Shown: positions 53,967-63,532, numbered from the stretch's first letter. The stretch is DNA of 64,000 bases from Streptomyces sp. CB01373 (GCF_002803075.1 NZ_NNBK01000020.1:124001-188000); one strand, 5' to 3'. Translations and numbers: made by a program. Notes: generated by a model not told the origin, from the letters alone.

Positions 53967-56186
53967 TCAGCCCTTCTCCAGGTATTGCTCCCGCTCCTCG
54001 TCGAGCAACGCGTCCAGCGCCGTGCGCAGCCCGGGCAGGCGCTCCAGCTCGGGGTCGGCGGCCACCACCGCGGCGGCCTCCTCGCGGGCCTCGGCGATGA
54101 TCTCCTCGTCCTCGATGACGGCGAGCACCCGCAGGCTGGAGCGGGCGCCGGACTGGGCCTGGCCGAGGACGTCGCCCTCGCGGCGCTGTTCGAGGTCGAT
54201 GCGGGAGAGCTCGAAGCCGTCGAGGGTGGAGGCCACCGCGTTCAGCCGCTGCCGGGCGGCGCTCGCCTCGGGCATCTCGGTGACCAGCAGGCACAGTCCG
54301 GGCGCCGAGCCGCGGCCGACGCGGCCGCGCAGCTGGTGCAGCTGGGAGACACCGAAGCGGTCGGCGTCCATGATCACCATCACCGTGGCGTTCGGTACGT
54401 TCACACCGACCTCGATGACCGTGGTGGCGACCAGGACGTCGGTCTCGCCGGCGGCGAAGCGGCGCATGACCGCGTCCTTGTCGTCGGGCTGCATGCGGCC
54501 GTGCAGCACCTCGACCTTCAGGCCGTGCAGCGGGCCCCTGGCGAGCTGGTCGGCGATGTCCATCACGGCGAGCGGCGGGCGCTTCTCCGCCTCGTCCTCG
54601 GCGGACTTCTTCGCGGCGGCCTTCTTCGGATCGTCCTCCTCGTCCCCGATGCGCGGGCAGACCACGTACGCCTGGTGGCCCTTCGCCACCTCCTCGCGCA
54701 CCCGCTCCCAGGCCCGGGCCAGGAAGTGGGGTTTGTCGGCGGCCGGGACGACATGGCTGGCGATAGGCGAGCGCCCCGCCGGGAGCTGGTCGAGGACGGA
54801 GGTCTCCAGGTCGCCGAAGACCGTCATCGCGACCGTGCGCGGAATGGGCGTGGCGGTCATGACCAGCAGGTGCGGGGGCTGCTTGCCCTTTCCGCGCAGG
54901 GCGTCGCGCTGTTCGACGCCGAACCGGTGCTGCTCGTCCACCACGACCAGTCCCAGGTCGTCGAACAGGACCTTGTCCTCGATCAGCGCGTGCGTGCCGA
55001 TGACGATGCCCGCCTCGCCGGTGGCCAGGTCGAGCAGGGCCTGCCGGCGGGCCGCGGCGCCCATGGACCCGGTGAGCAGCACCACCTTGGTGGCGTGCTC
55101 GGCGCCGCCCAGCATGCCCGACTCGGCGAGCTCCCCCATCATCTCGGTGACCGACCGGTGGTGCTGCTGGGCCAGCACCTCGGTGGGCGCGAGCATCGCG
55201 GCCTGTCCGCCCGCGTCGACGACGGCGAGCATGGCGCGCAGGGCGACGAGCGTCTTGCCGCTGCCGACCTCTCCCTGGAGCAGGCGGTGCATCGGGTGCT
55301 CGGTGGCCAGGTCGGCGAAGATCTCGCGGGAGACCTTCCGCTGACCGTCGGTGAGGGTGAAGGGGAGGCGGTCGTCGAAGGCCGCGAGGAGGCCGTCCGG
55401 GCCGGGTACGCGGGCGACGGCGGGGAGCTGGGTGTCCGCGTGGCGTCGGCGGGCGAGGGCGACCTGGAGGACGAAGGCCTCGTCCCACTTCAGCCGGGCG
55501 TGGGCGTCGGCGATGTCCGCCTTGGTGTGCGGGCGGTGGACCTTGAGCAGGGCCTCGGGGAGGGTGACCAGGCCGCGGCCCGCGCGCAGCGACTCGGGCA
55601 GCGGGTCGAGCGCCTCCTGGGCGCTGGGCAGGACGGTCTGGACCGCCTTGCCGATCTTCCAGGACTCCAGCTTGGCGGTGGCCGGGTACAGCGGGATGAG
55701 CGCGCCGGCCCAGCTCTCGACCGCCTCCCCGTCCTCCCCCTTCAGCAACTCGTACGCCGGGTGGGCCAGTTGCAGCCGGCGGTTGAAGACCGAGACCTTG
55801 CCCGCGAACATCGCGCTGGTGCCCGGCAGGAGTTCCTTGTGGGGCTTGTGCACGCCGTTGCCGAAGAAGACCAGTTGGAGCCGGCCGCTGCCGTCCGTGA
55901 TCGTCACCTCCAAACGCTGACCCTTGCCGCGGGGCGCGCGGGAGGAGGCGAAGGTGTGCAGGCGGGCGTCGGCGACCTGGGCGACCACCGTGACGTGCTC
56001 GTCCATGGGCAGGTCGGCGAGGTGGGTGAGCTGGCCGCGCTCCTCGTACCGGCGCGGGTAGTGGTGCAGGAGGTCGCCGACGGTGTGCAGGCCGAGGTGC
56101 TCGGCCATCACCTTCGCGGTGGCGGGGCCGAGCACTGACTTCAGTGGCTGTTTCAGTGGTTCTTGCAGTGCGGGCACGAGATCCAT
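53967..56186 (-). CDS. recG: ATP-dependent DNA helicase RecG
   Basis: The 739-aa protein has an N-terminal OB wedge domain (VTVVAQVADARLHTFASSRA) and helicase motifs: RLLQGEVGSGKTLVALRAML (I), VVVDEQHRFGVEQRDAL (II), VMTATPIPRTVAM (III), VATTVIEVGVNVPNA and QLHQLRGRVGRG (VI). It reverses stalled replication forks and processes branched DNA. A Lys/Glu-rich insert (~EEDDPKKAAAKKSAEDEAEK, ~500) is unusual but common in Streptomyces. Start ATG at 56186. It is divergent from the HSP90-like gene. Confidence 0.94.
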   Translation of the reverse strand: MDLVPALQEPLKQPLKSVLGPATAKVMAEHLGLHTVGDLLHHYPRRYEERGQLTHLADLPMDEHVTVVAQVADARLHTFASSRAPRGKGQRLEVTITDGSGRLQLVFFGNGVHKPHKELLPGTSAMFAGKVSVFNRRLQLAHPAYELLKGEDGEAVESWAGALIPLYPATAKLESWKIGKAVQTVLPSAQEALDPLPESLRAGRGLVTLPEALLKVHRPHTKADIADAHARLKWDEAFVLQVALARRRHADTQLPAVARVPGPDGLLAAFDDRLPFTLTDGQRKVSREIFADLATEHPMHRLLQGEVGSGKTLVALRAMLAVVDAGGQAAMLAPTEVLAQQHHRSVTEMMGELAESGMLGGAEHATKVVLLTGSMGAAARRQALLDLATGEAGIVIGTHALIEDKVLFDDLGLVVVDEQHRFGVEQRDALRGKGKQPPHLLVMTATPIPRTVAMTVFGDLETSVLDQLPAGRSPIASHVVPAADKPHFLARAWERVREEVAKGHQAYVVCPRIGDEEDDPKKAAAKKSAEDEAEKRPPLAVMDIADQLARGPLHGLKVEVLHGRMQPDDKDAVMRRFAAGETDVLVATTVIEVGVNVPNATVMVIMDADRFGVSQLHQLRGRVGRGSAPGLCLLVTEMPEASAARQRLNAVASTLDGFELSRIDLEQRREGDVLGQAQSGARSSLRVLAVIEDEEIIAEAREEAAAVVAADPELERLPGLRTALDALLDEEREQYLEKG

Positions 56187-56351
56187 TGCACACCACGGCA
56201 CCGACAATGCCGTAAACCTCCGGGGAAACCCCTGGTCAGCCGGTCCGTGCAGGGCCTAGGATGACGCGCTCCGGCCATCCCCGCGGCTGCCGCCTCACAG
56301 GTGCCGCCCTACCCCGCGCCGACCCGAGATCCCCCCACCGGCGCTGCGACG

Positions 56352-58223
56352 ATGGACTTCCAGACCTCACAGTCAGCACAGGCATCCCACTCATCACAGT
56401 CGTCCGGCGAGCCCCGCCCGGCCCATATGTTCCAGGTCGATCTGCGGGGACTGGTGGACCTGCTCTCGCACCACCTGTACTCCAGCCCCAAGGTCTACCT
56501 GCGCGAACTGCTCCAGAACGCCGTGGACGCCATCACCGCCCGGCGCGCGGAGGAGCCCGGCGCCCCGGCGCGCGTACGGCTGTTCGCGGACGGCGGCACC
56601 CTCCGGGTGGAGGACACCGGCGTCGGCCTCACCGAGTCCGACGTGCACGAACTGCTGGCCACCATCGGCCGCAGCTCCAAGCGGGCCGAGGGCCTGCGAG
56701 AGGCGCGCTCGGACTTCCTCGGCCAGTTCGGCATCGGCCTGCTGGCCTGCTTCGTGGTGGCCGAGCGGATCCGGGTGGTCAGCCGCAGCGCCCGGACGCC
56801 CGAGGCGCCTCCGGTGGAGTGGACGGCGCGCGACGACGGCTCGTACACCGTGCGGACCCTGCCGGACTCCGCCCGCCCGGAACCCGGCACCACCGTGCAC
56901 CTCCAGGCCCGGGCCGGGGCGGGCGAGTGGCTCACCGAGCGGCGTGTGCTCGCGCTGGCACGGGACTTCGGGTCGCTGCTGCCCTACGACGTCCGGGTGG
57001 GCGAGGAGGCGGTCACCGACCTGCCGGCGCCCTGGGACCGGGCGTACCCCTCCCCCGCGGCCCGCCGGGTCGCCCTGGCCCGGCACTGCCACGAGGTGTT
57101 CGGGTTCACCCCGCTGGACGCCATCGGCCTGGACGTGCCGCTGGCCGGGATCCGCGGGGTGGCGTACGTGCTGCCGTCGGCGGTCAGCCCGGCGCAGCGG
57201 GCGGGTCACCGCGTGCACCTGAAGGGCATGCTGCTGACCGAGCGGGCCGAACAGCTGCTGCCCGACTGGGCGTTCTTCGTGCGCTGCGTGCTCGACACGG
57301 ACAGTCTGCGGCCCACCGCGTCGCGGGAGTCGCTGTACGAGGACGAGACGCTGGCCGCCGTGCGCGAGGCGCTCGGGGAGCGGATACGGTCCTGGCTGAC
57401 CTCTCTCGCGGCCGGCGATCCGGAGCGCTTGGAGGCGTTCCTGTCGGTGCACTTCCTGGGGGTCAAGTCGCTGGCCCGGCACGACGCGGAGATGCTGCGC
57501 ACGATGCTGCCGTGGCTGCCCTTCGAGACGACCGACGGGCGGCTGTCCCTGGAGGAGTTCGCGCGACGGCACCCCGTCGTGCACTTCACGCGGACGGTCG
57601 AGGAGTACCGGCAGGTCGCGCCGATCGCCTCCGCGCAGGGCGTCGGCGTCGTCAACGGCGGCTACACCTACGACAGCGAGCTGGTCGAGGCGCTGCCGTC
57701 GGTGCGCCCGGGGACGGTGGTCGCCGAGCTGGACGCGGACACCGTGACCGCGCACCTGGACTCCGTCGACCCGGCCGAGGAACTGGCCCTGTCGGGCTTC
57801 CTGGCCGCCGCGCGGGCCCGGCTGGACCCGCTGGGCTGCGACGTCGTGCTGCGCGCCTTCCACCCGCTGTCCGTGCCGGCGCTGCACCTGGACGACCGGT
57901 CGGCCCGGCACGAGCAGGCCCGCGCCGAGGCCGAGGAGCAGGCCGACGACCTGTGGGCGGGCATCCTCGGCTCGCTGCGCGGCGGCGCCCCACGCGCGCG
58001 TCTGGTGCTCAACCACCTCAACCCGCTGATCCGCCGCATCGGTTCACTCGGCGACCCGGAACTCATCGGCACCGCGACCGAGTCGCTGTACGGGCAGGCG
58101 CTGCTGATGGCGCAGCGCCCGCTGCGGCCGGCGGACTCGGCGCTGCTGAACCGGGCGTTCATCGGCCTGCTGGAGTGGGCCACGCACAGCGACACCGACG
58201 CGACGGGGGACGGCCACCGATGA
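56352..58223 (+). CDS. HSP90-family (HtpG-like) ATPase
   Basis: At 623 aa it is near the length of HtpG. After a Ser/Gln-rich N-terminus (1-25) comes the GHKL ATPase domain: RELLQNAVDA (51-60; Glu52, Asn56), EDTGVG (87-92) and GQFGIGL (124-130). The middle domain retains RVHLKGMLLTERAEQLLPDW and LRPTASRESLYED with the Arg typical of the family. The C-terminal third has little resemblance to classical HtpG and may use another dimer or client interface. It is translationally coupled to the following TPR protein gene by ATGA. It is not next to any heat-shock regulator site that I could see. ATG at 56352; MFQVDL at ~56427 is a possible later start. Confidence 0.88.
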   Translation: MDFQTSQSAQASHSSQSSGEPRPAHMFQVDLRGLVDLLSHHLYSSPKVYLRELLQNAVDAITARRAEEPGAPARVRLFADGGTLRVEDTGVGLTESDVHELLATIGRSSKRAEGLREARSDFLGQFGIGLLACFVVAERIRVVSRSARTPEAPPVEWTARDDGSYTVRTLPDSARPEPGTTVHLQARAGAGEWLTERRVLALARDFGSLLPYDVRVGEEAVTDLPAPWDRAYPSPAARRVALARHCHEVFGFTPLDAIGLDVPLAGIRGVAYVLPSAVSPAQRAGHRVHLKGMLLTERAEQLLPDWAFFVRCVLDTDSLRPTASRESLYEDETLAAVREALGERIRSWLTSLAAGDPERLEAFLSVHFLGVKSLARHDAEMLRTMLPWLPFETTDGRLSLEEFARRHPVVHFTRTVEEYRQVAPIASAQGVGVVNGGYTYDSELVEALPSVRPGTVVAELDADTVTAHLDSVDPAEELALSGFLAAARARLDPLGCDVVLRAFHPLSVPALHLDDRSARHEQARAEAEEQADDLWAGILGSLRGGAPRARLVLNHLNPLIRRIGSLGDPELIGTATESLYGQALLMAQRPLRPADSALLNRAFIGLLEWATHSDTDATGDGHR

Positions 58224-61159
58224 GTGAGACCACCGACTTCGACTCGCTGCGCCGTGAGTTGGCCGCCAACGGGGAGCGGCCCGAGGGTCCGGCTCGCAAC
58301 GCGCGCGCGGAGCTGCTGCTCGCCGAGGCCGAGCGGCTGAACATCCCGCTCGCCGTGATCGAGGCGCTCGGACACCAGCTGAAGGTCTACAACTACAGCT
58401 CCGAGAAGGACAAGATGTTCGTCCCGTTCGCGCGGCTGCTGCGCATGTGGGACGACCGCCCCGAGGACTTCGACGAGTACGAGACCCACTCGCTGCACTG
58501 GGTCTTCAAGTGGATGTCGGCGGGCATGCTGGGGCAGCCGCACATCCCGTTGGCCGCGATCGAGAAGTGGCTCGGCGAGATGGAGCACCGCTACCGGCTC
58601 GCCGGCCACTCCGAACGTGCCGTGCGCAGCGCCGAGTTCAGTGTCGCCCGGCACATCGGGGACCTCGCGCGGGCGGAGCGCGCGTACGCGGCGTGGCTGG
58701 CCGCCGACCGGGACAGCATGGCCGACTGCCATGCCTGCGAACTGCACGACCAGGGCCGGTGGCAGGCCGAGTGCGGCCGGGACGCGGAGGCGGTCGAGCT
58801 GTGGCGGCCGGTGCTGGACGGCGAGTTCTCCTGCGCCCACGAGCCGCACGGCGTCCTCGCCTCCTCGCTGCTGCCGCTGCTGCGGCTCGGCCGTCTCGAC
58901 GAGGCGCGCGCTCATCATCTGCGGGGCCTGAGACTGGTGCGGCCGATGGAGAGCATGCGGGGCGCCTACGCCGACCATGTGGCGTTCTGCGCGCTGACCG
59001 GCAACGAGGCGCGGGCCCTGGAGCTGCTGGCCGAGCGGCCCGCGTACTTCGCGGACGACGGGAACCCGCTCAGCAGGCTGGACTTCCTGGCGGTGACGGC
59101 CCTGCTCATGGAGCGGCTGGTCGAGCTGGGGTGGGACGGGCAGACGGTGCCCGGTCCCGCGGGGCGGGCCTGGACGGCCGGCGAACTCGCCGCGCACGCG
59201 CGCGCGGAGGCGACGGCCCTGGCGGTCCGCTTCGACGAGCGCAACGGCACGTCCCGGGTGGGCGAGCGGGCACGCGCGCGCATGGCGCGGCGCCCGCTGG
59301 TGGAGCGGCTGCCGCTGGGCGTGCGCACGGCGCGGCGGCCCGCCGGCACGGCTTCGGCTCCCGCCGCGCGGGTCCCCGTGGAGACGGCTGAAGCCGCGAC
59401 TGCGGAAGCGGCGGCCGGGGAAGCCGGCCTGCCCGCGCTGATCGCCGAGGCGCGGCGGCTGTCGGACACCCTGCGGCCGCACGCCACGGAGGCGTGGGCG
59501 GCGGTCGCGCGGGCCGCGGAGGGCGTCGAGCTGGCGGCCCGCGACCAGGCGGAGATCGCCGAGCACGAGGCGATGAGCCAGGGCCCCGAGGGTGCCGCGC
59601 TGTTCGAGCGGGCCGCCGAGTCGTACGCGCGGGCGGGCGACCCGGGCGAGGCGCTGGCGGCACGCTCGCGGGCCGCGTACATGAGGGCGCTGACCGGCGA
59701 TGTGGACGGGGCGCTCGCCGCGGTCGCCGAGCCCTACGAGCGCGTCCTCGCGCTGTACGCGCAGGAGGGCACCGGCGTTCGGCAGACCGCGTCCGTGGTG
59801 ATGGGGCGGGCACGGATCCTGATGCGGCCGGTGTACGAGGCCGGGGGGCCCGTGGACCCGGGGGCGCTGTCCGCCGCCGAGGAGGCCGTGCGGGAGGTCC
59901 TGGCCCTCGTGGAGGGGCACACCGGGGACGATGTGCGGCTGGCGGCCCGGGCGGCCGAGGCGCGGGCGATGCTCGCCGAGACCGCCGCGCGCGCCGGGGA
60001 TCTGCGGGGCGCCGCGGAGCTGTTCGAGCGGGCCGCGGCCGAGTACGCAGGGGCGGGTGTGCCGTGGTTCGCGGTGGAGTACGAGGCACGGCTCGCGGCG
60101 CTCGCGCACCATCTGGGCGACCCGGAGGGCGCCGAGCGGGCGCTGCGGGCGGCCCTGGAGCACGGCGGGACGTATCTGGAGGCCGCGGGCCGGGCACAGC
60201 TGCACCTTCAGCTCGCCGAGGTGCTCGGCGGTCTCGACCGGACCGAGGAGGCGGCGGAACACGCCCTGGAGGCCGCGCACTGGGCCGACGAGGCGGGCGA
60301 GGGACCGGCGCTCGGGGCCTGGGCCCGCCAGCAGCTCGGCGGTCTGCTGCTGCGGCTGGGGCGGTGGGCGGAGGCCGCGGAGGTGCTGGAGTCCGCGCTG
60401 CCCGACCTGTCCGCGGACACGCACGGCGACGGGGCCGTCGTGCAGACGCAGTGGTGGCTGGGCGACTGTCTGAGCGAGCTCGGGGAACACCGCGCGGCGG
60501 CCGAACGCCGGCTGCAGGCCGCCGAGATCGCTCGGCACTGGCCCGAGCAGCAGGACCACGCGACCCTCGCCCATCTGGCCGCCGAGTCGCTGAGCCGGGC
60601 GGGGCTGCACGAGGAGGCCGAGCGTGCGTACACGCGCGCGGGCGACCTGTGGCGGTCCCTGGGCGACGTGCACGGCCTGGTCCGTGCCCTGCGCGCACGC
60701 GCGTGGCTGGCATCGGGCACCGAGGCAGGCCCGGACGCGGCGCGGGAGCTGATGGGGGCCGCGGTCACGGAGTGCGAGTCGGCGCTGGAGGCGGTGGACG
60801 ACGCGGCGGCGCGACAGCGGCTGGTCGCGGAACTCGGTCAGACCCTCCGGCAGTTCGGCGACCTGCTCGCGGACGGCGCGGCGGACGAGGCCGTGGCCGA
60901 GGAGGCCCTGTCCAGGCTGGAGCAGGCGATCGCCGCCTTCGCCCTCCTGGGTCCGGCCGCTCTGCACGACCGCACCGCGGCGGAACTCGCCGCGGGCCGT
61001 CTGGCAGCCGACCTGGGCCGCTCCGCCGAAACCACGGCACACGCACGTGCCGTGCTGGCGGCCTACGAGGACGCCGACGAGGGAGACACCGAGGCGCCGC
61101 CCCTGCGCGCGCGAGCCGAAAGTCTCCTGCGCGCGCTGGAGCAGGGACCGGACGACTGA
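58220..61159 (+). CDS. Large TPR-like helical repeat protein coupled to HSP90
   Basis: The 979-aa, Ala/Glu/Arg-rich soluble protein has no membrane segment. The first ~330 residues (DKMFVPFARLLRMWDDRPED, CHACELHDQGRWQAECGRDA) include helical units resembling TPRs. After an Arg/Ala/Pro linker (~350-400) the rest has many degenerate 34-residue helical pairs such as AAELFERAAAEYAGAGVPWF, AAEHALEAAHWADEAGEGPA and EEAERAYTRAGDLWRSLGDV. The ATG at 58220 overlaps the stop of the HSP90-like gene by four bases, so 1:1 coupled synthesis is expected. TPR proteins are classic HSP90 partners in eukaryotes. Here, partnership is inferred from coupling only. It ends LLRALEQGPDD, and partial copies of that end follow downstream. 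Confidence 0.85.
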   Translation: MSETTDFDSLRRELAANGERPEGPARNARAELLLAEAERLNIPLAVIEALGHQLKVYNYSSEKDKMFVPFARLLRMWDDRPEDFDEYETHSLHWVFKWMSAGMLGQPHIPLAAIEKWLGEMEHRYRLAGHSERAVRSAEFSVARHIGDLARAERAYAAWLAADRDSMADCHACELHDQGRWQAECGRDAEAVELWRPVLDGEFSCAHEPHGVLASSLLPLLRLGRLDEARAHHLRGLRLVRPMESMRGAYADHVAFCALTGNEARALELLAERPAYFADDGNPLSRLDFLAVTALLMERLVELGWDGQTVPGPAGRAWTAGELAAHARAEATALAVRFDERNGTSRVGERARARMARRPLVERLPLGVRTARRPAGTASAPAARVPVETAEAATAEAAAGEAGLPALIAEARRLSDTLRPHATEAWAAVARAAEGVELAARDQAEIAEHEAMSQGPEGAALFERAAESYARAGDPGEALAARSRAAYMRALTGDVDGALAAVAEPYERVLALYAQEGTGVRQTASVVMGRARILMRPVYEAGGPVDPGALSAAEEAVREVLALVEGHTGDDVRLAARAAEARAMLAETAARAGDLRGAAELFERAAAEYAGAGVPWFAVEYEARLAALAHHLGDPEGAERALRAALEHGGTYLEAAGRAQLHLQLAEVLGGLDRTEEAAEHALEAAHWADEAGEGPALGAWARQQLGGLLLRLGRWAEAAEVLESALPDLSADTHGDGAVVQTQWWLGDCLSELGEHRAAAERRLQAAEIARHWPEQQDHATLAHLAAESLSRAGLHEEAERAYTRAGDLWRSLGDVHGLVRALRARAWLASGTEAGPDAARELMGAAVTECESALEAVDDAAARQRLVAELGQTLRQFGDLLADGAADEAVAEEALSRLEQAIAAFALLGPAALHDRTAAELAAGRLAADLGRSAETTAHARAVLAAYEDADEGDTEAPPLRARAESLLRALEQGPDD

Positions 61160-61531
61160 CCGGCGACCCCGCAGCGGAACTCACCACCGGACGACCGGCA
61201 ACGGCACCAGGCCACCACGCACACGCGTGCCACGGCGACGGCCCACCAGCCCGCGCCGAGGACGGCCGGACGCACTCCCGGCGCGCAGAGGCCAAAGGGC
61301 TCCTGCGCACCCTGGAGGCGGGACCGGACGACTGACCGGCGACCCCGCAGCGGAACTCACCACCGGACGGCCGGCTACGGCACCAGGCCGCCCCGCCCAG
61401 GCCACCACGCACACGCGTGCCGCGGCGACGGCCCACCAGCCCGCGCCGAGGACGGCCGGACGCACTCCCGGCGCGCAGAGGCCAAAGGGCTCCTGCGCAC
61501 CCTGGAGGCGGGACCAGGCTGCTGACCGGCG
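61145..61531 (+). repeat. Tandem duplication of the TPR gene's 3' end
   Basis: Two long units follow the stop: 61145-61320 (176 bp) and 61321-61510 (190 bp, with a 14-bp insertion), then the start of a third. Each unit ends with a vestigial coding tail reading AKGLLRTLEAGP plus a stop (61335, 61525), similar to the real C-terminus AESLLRALEQGPDD. The identity between units is above 90%. Bases 61160-61554 contain no other gene. Confidence 0.88.
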
Positions 61532-61554
61532 GTGGCCGGACGGGGAGGTGTGGC

Positions 61555-63264
61555 TCACTCCACGCCGATGAGCAGCAGCGCTCCCTGGCGGCCGCCCTCG
61601 TAGATGACCGTGTCGACGGCGAGGTAGGACTCGCGGACCCGGGTCTGGAGGCGGTTGGCGATCGTGTCGGGGGCCTCGTCGCCGAGGACGAGGGTGACCA
61701 GTTCGCCGCCGGCCGCGAGCATGCGGTCCAGGACGGTCTCGGCGGTGGCCGTGACGTCCGAGCCGATCACGGCCACGTCTCCGTCGATGAGACCGAGGAC
61801 GTCACCGGCCTGGCAGATGCCGGCCGTGGTCCACGACTGGCGTTCGGCGACGATGACCTCGGCGTGCCGGGTGGCACCTGCCGCCGAGGTCATGGCGACG
61901 ACGTCCTCGTCGAAGCGGCGCCCCGGCTCGTGCACGGCGAGGGCGGCGATGCCCTGCACCGCCGAGCGGGTCGGGATCAGGGCCACACGGACACCGTCCC
62001 CGCGGGCCTGCTCGGCCGCCGCGGACGCGGTGTGGCGCAGGTCGGGGTCGTTGGGCAGCAGGACCACCTCGCGCGCGTGTGCCCGCCGTACGGCGTCGAC
62101 GAGCTCCCCGCTGGCGAGCTGCTCCCCGGGCCTGGCGAGCACCGCGGTCGCCCCGGCCTCGGTGTAGAGCCCGGCCAGGCCCTCGCCGGGTACGACGGCC
62201 ACCACGGCGCGCTGGGCCCGCTCCCGCTGCGGCGGCCGCCCGGGCCCGCCGGTGCGCGCGTCATCGGCGGCGAAGTGCGTGATCCGGATGCGGTGCGGCC
62301 GCCCGGCCTCCACGCCCGCCTCCACGGCCGCGCCGGCGTCGTCGACGTGCACGTGCACGTTCCACAGGCCGTCGCCGCCGACCACGACGAGGGAGTCCCC
62401 GAGCCCGTCGAGCCGCTCGCGCAGCCGGGCGACGGCCGCGTCCTCGGCGTCCAGCAGGTAGATCACCTCGAAGGCGGGACCGCTCGTGGGCGGCGCGCAG
62501 GCACCGGGCCCGTCGTCCCCGGCGGTGCACACACGCGCGTGCGGCACCGTCGGGCCGCCGTCACCCGCCACCGTGACCGCCGAAGGGGACGCGCCCTGCT
62601 CCGGCGCCCGTCCCGTGCACGTCTCCACCAGGGCCGCGAGGACCGCCACGAGTCCCCGCCCGCCCGCGTCGACCACCCCGGCGCGCTCCAGGACCGCCAG
62701 CTGGCCGGGGGTCGCGGCGAGGGCCGCGCAGGCGCCCTCGTAGGCGGCCAGGGCGACGGCGCCGCAGTCTCCGCCCGCCTCGGTGGCCGCGTCCGCGGCG
62801 GCCGAGGCCACCGACAGGACCGTGCCCTCCATCGGGTGCGCCACGGCCTGCCGGGCGGAGTCCGCCGCGCGCCGCAGGGCCAGACAGAGCCCGCGCCCGT
62901 CGGTGTGCGTTCGGTCACCGTCGGCGCCGAACACCTGGGCCATGCCGCGCAGCAGCTGGGCGAGGATGGTCCCGGAGTTGCCGCGGGCCCCGATCAGCGC
63001 GCCGTGCGCCATCGCCCGCGCGGCGTCGGCCAGGGAGGGACCGGGGAGGGCCACGCCGGTCCCGTCGCCCACCTCGTGCGCGGCGAACACGGCCTCCACC
63101 GCCGCGACGGCGGACTCCACGGTCAGATACAGGTTGGTGCCGGTGTCCCCGTCGGCCACGGGGTAGACGTTGATCGCGTCGATCTCCTCGCGCGCGCGCC
63201 CCAGAGCCCGCAGCGCCAGTCCGCACCAGGTACGCACCGCCGGCGCGTCGAACGTCTGCGCCAC
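61555..63264 (-). CDS. DAK2-domain protein (FakA/YloV-like)
   Basis: The 569-aa protein has an N-terminal DAK2 nucleotide-binding domain: INVYPVADGDTGTNLYLTVE, IGARGNSGTILAQLLRGMAQ, MEGTVLSVASA and VVDAGGRGLVAVLAALVE. A linker and C-terminal DegV-like region follow (ARPGEQLASGELVDAVRRAH, VLLPNDPDLRHTA). In Firmicutes the homologue FakA phosphorylates fatty acids bound to FakB, which may be its role here, but no fakB is adjacent. GTG at 63264 with AGGGAGGCGCAG upstream. It is divergent from rpmB. Confidence 0.9.
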   Translation of the reverse strand: MAQTFDAPAVRTWCGLALRALGRAREEIDAINVYPVADGDTGTNLYLTVESAVAAVEAVFAAHEVGDGTGVALPGPSLADAARAMAHGALIGARGNSGTILAQLLRGMAQVFGADGDRTHTDGRGLCLALRRAADSARQAVAHPMEGTVLSVASAAADAATEAGGDCGAVALAAYEGACAALAATPGQLAVLERAGVVDAGGRGLVAVLAALVETCTGRAPEQGASPSAVTVAGDGGPTVPHARVCTAGDDGPGACAPPTSGPAFEVIYLLDAEDAAVARLRERLDGLGDSLVVVGGDGLWNVHVHVDDAGAAVEAGVEAGRPHRIRITHFAADDARTGGPGRPPQRERAQRAVVAVVPGEGLAGLYTEAGATAVLARPGEQLASGELVDAVRRAHAREVVLLPNDPDLRHTASAAAEQARGDGVRVALIPTRSAVQGIAALAVHEPGRRFDEDVVAMTSAAGATRHAEVIVAERQSWTTAGICQAGDVLGLIDGDVAVIGSDVTATAETVLDRMLAAGGELVTLVLGDEAPDTIANRLQTRVRESYLAVDTVIYEGGRQGALLLIGVE

Positions 63265-63401
63265 CTGCGCCTCCCTGAGCTGCTGGACTGGACGCAGCGT
63301 AGACCCAGGGGCGGTGCCCGACGGAAGAGGGCCCGCGGGGGCAGCGGAGCCGCCGTGGTAGTTTCGCCTTACGGACGCAGCCGTTGTATGCTGCTCCGGT
63401 T

Positions 63402-63423
63402 GCCCGATCCTGATCGGGCTTTT
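63402..63423 (+). terminator. Terminator-like hairpin in the rpmB leader
   Basis: GCCCGATC (63402-63409) pairs with GATCGGGC (63412-63419), followed by TTTT. It stands 110 bases upstream of rpmB, in its leader, and no gene ends on the plus strand before it. This suggests transcription attenuation, by inference. Confidence 0.6.
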
Positions 63424-63475
63424 CCCCCTGGCAACGCCACTCAGATTTCAAGAAGTGCTCTCCGAGCCTGAGATC

Positions 63476-63499
63476 TTGATCCCGGCATGCCGGGATCAA
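63476..63499. promoter_or_regulatory. 24-bp perfect palindrome before rpmB
   Basis: TTGATCCCGGCA is directly followed by its reverse complement. It lies 33 bases upstream of the rpmB GTG. It could fold as an RNA hairpin in the leader or be an operator. Confidence 0.6.
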
Positions 63500-63532
63500 C
63501 CGTAAGTGCATCTGAAGTCTTTGGAGTGACCC

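Noticed and set aside
56261..58219. Upstream extension of the TPR protein through the HSP90-like gene
   Set aside because: The frame is open but its translation is Arg/Ala/Gly-rich noise; the ATG at 58220 couples to the HSP90-like stop.
57668..61042. 1124-codon minus-strand frame opposite the HSP90/TPR genes
   Set aside because: Composition is typical of antisense GC-rich shadow (Arg, Gly, Pro), with no recognised domain.
61145..61531. CRISPR or att-type array after the TPR gene
   Set aside because: Only long near-identical units with no unique spacers; their ends match the C-terminal coding part of the gene.
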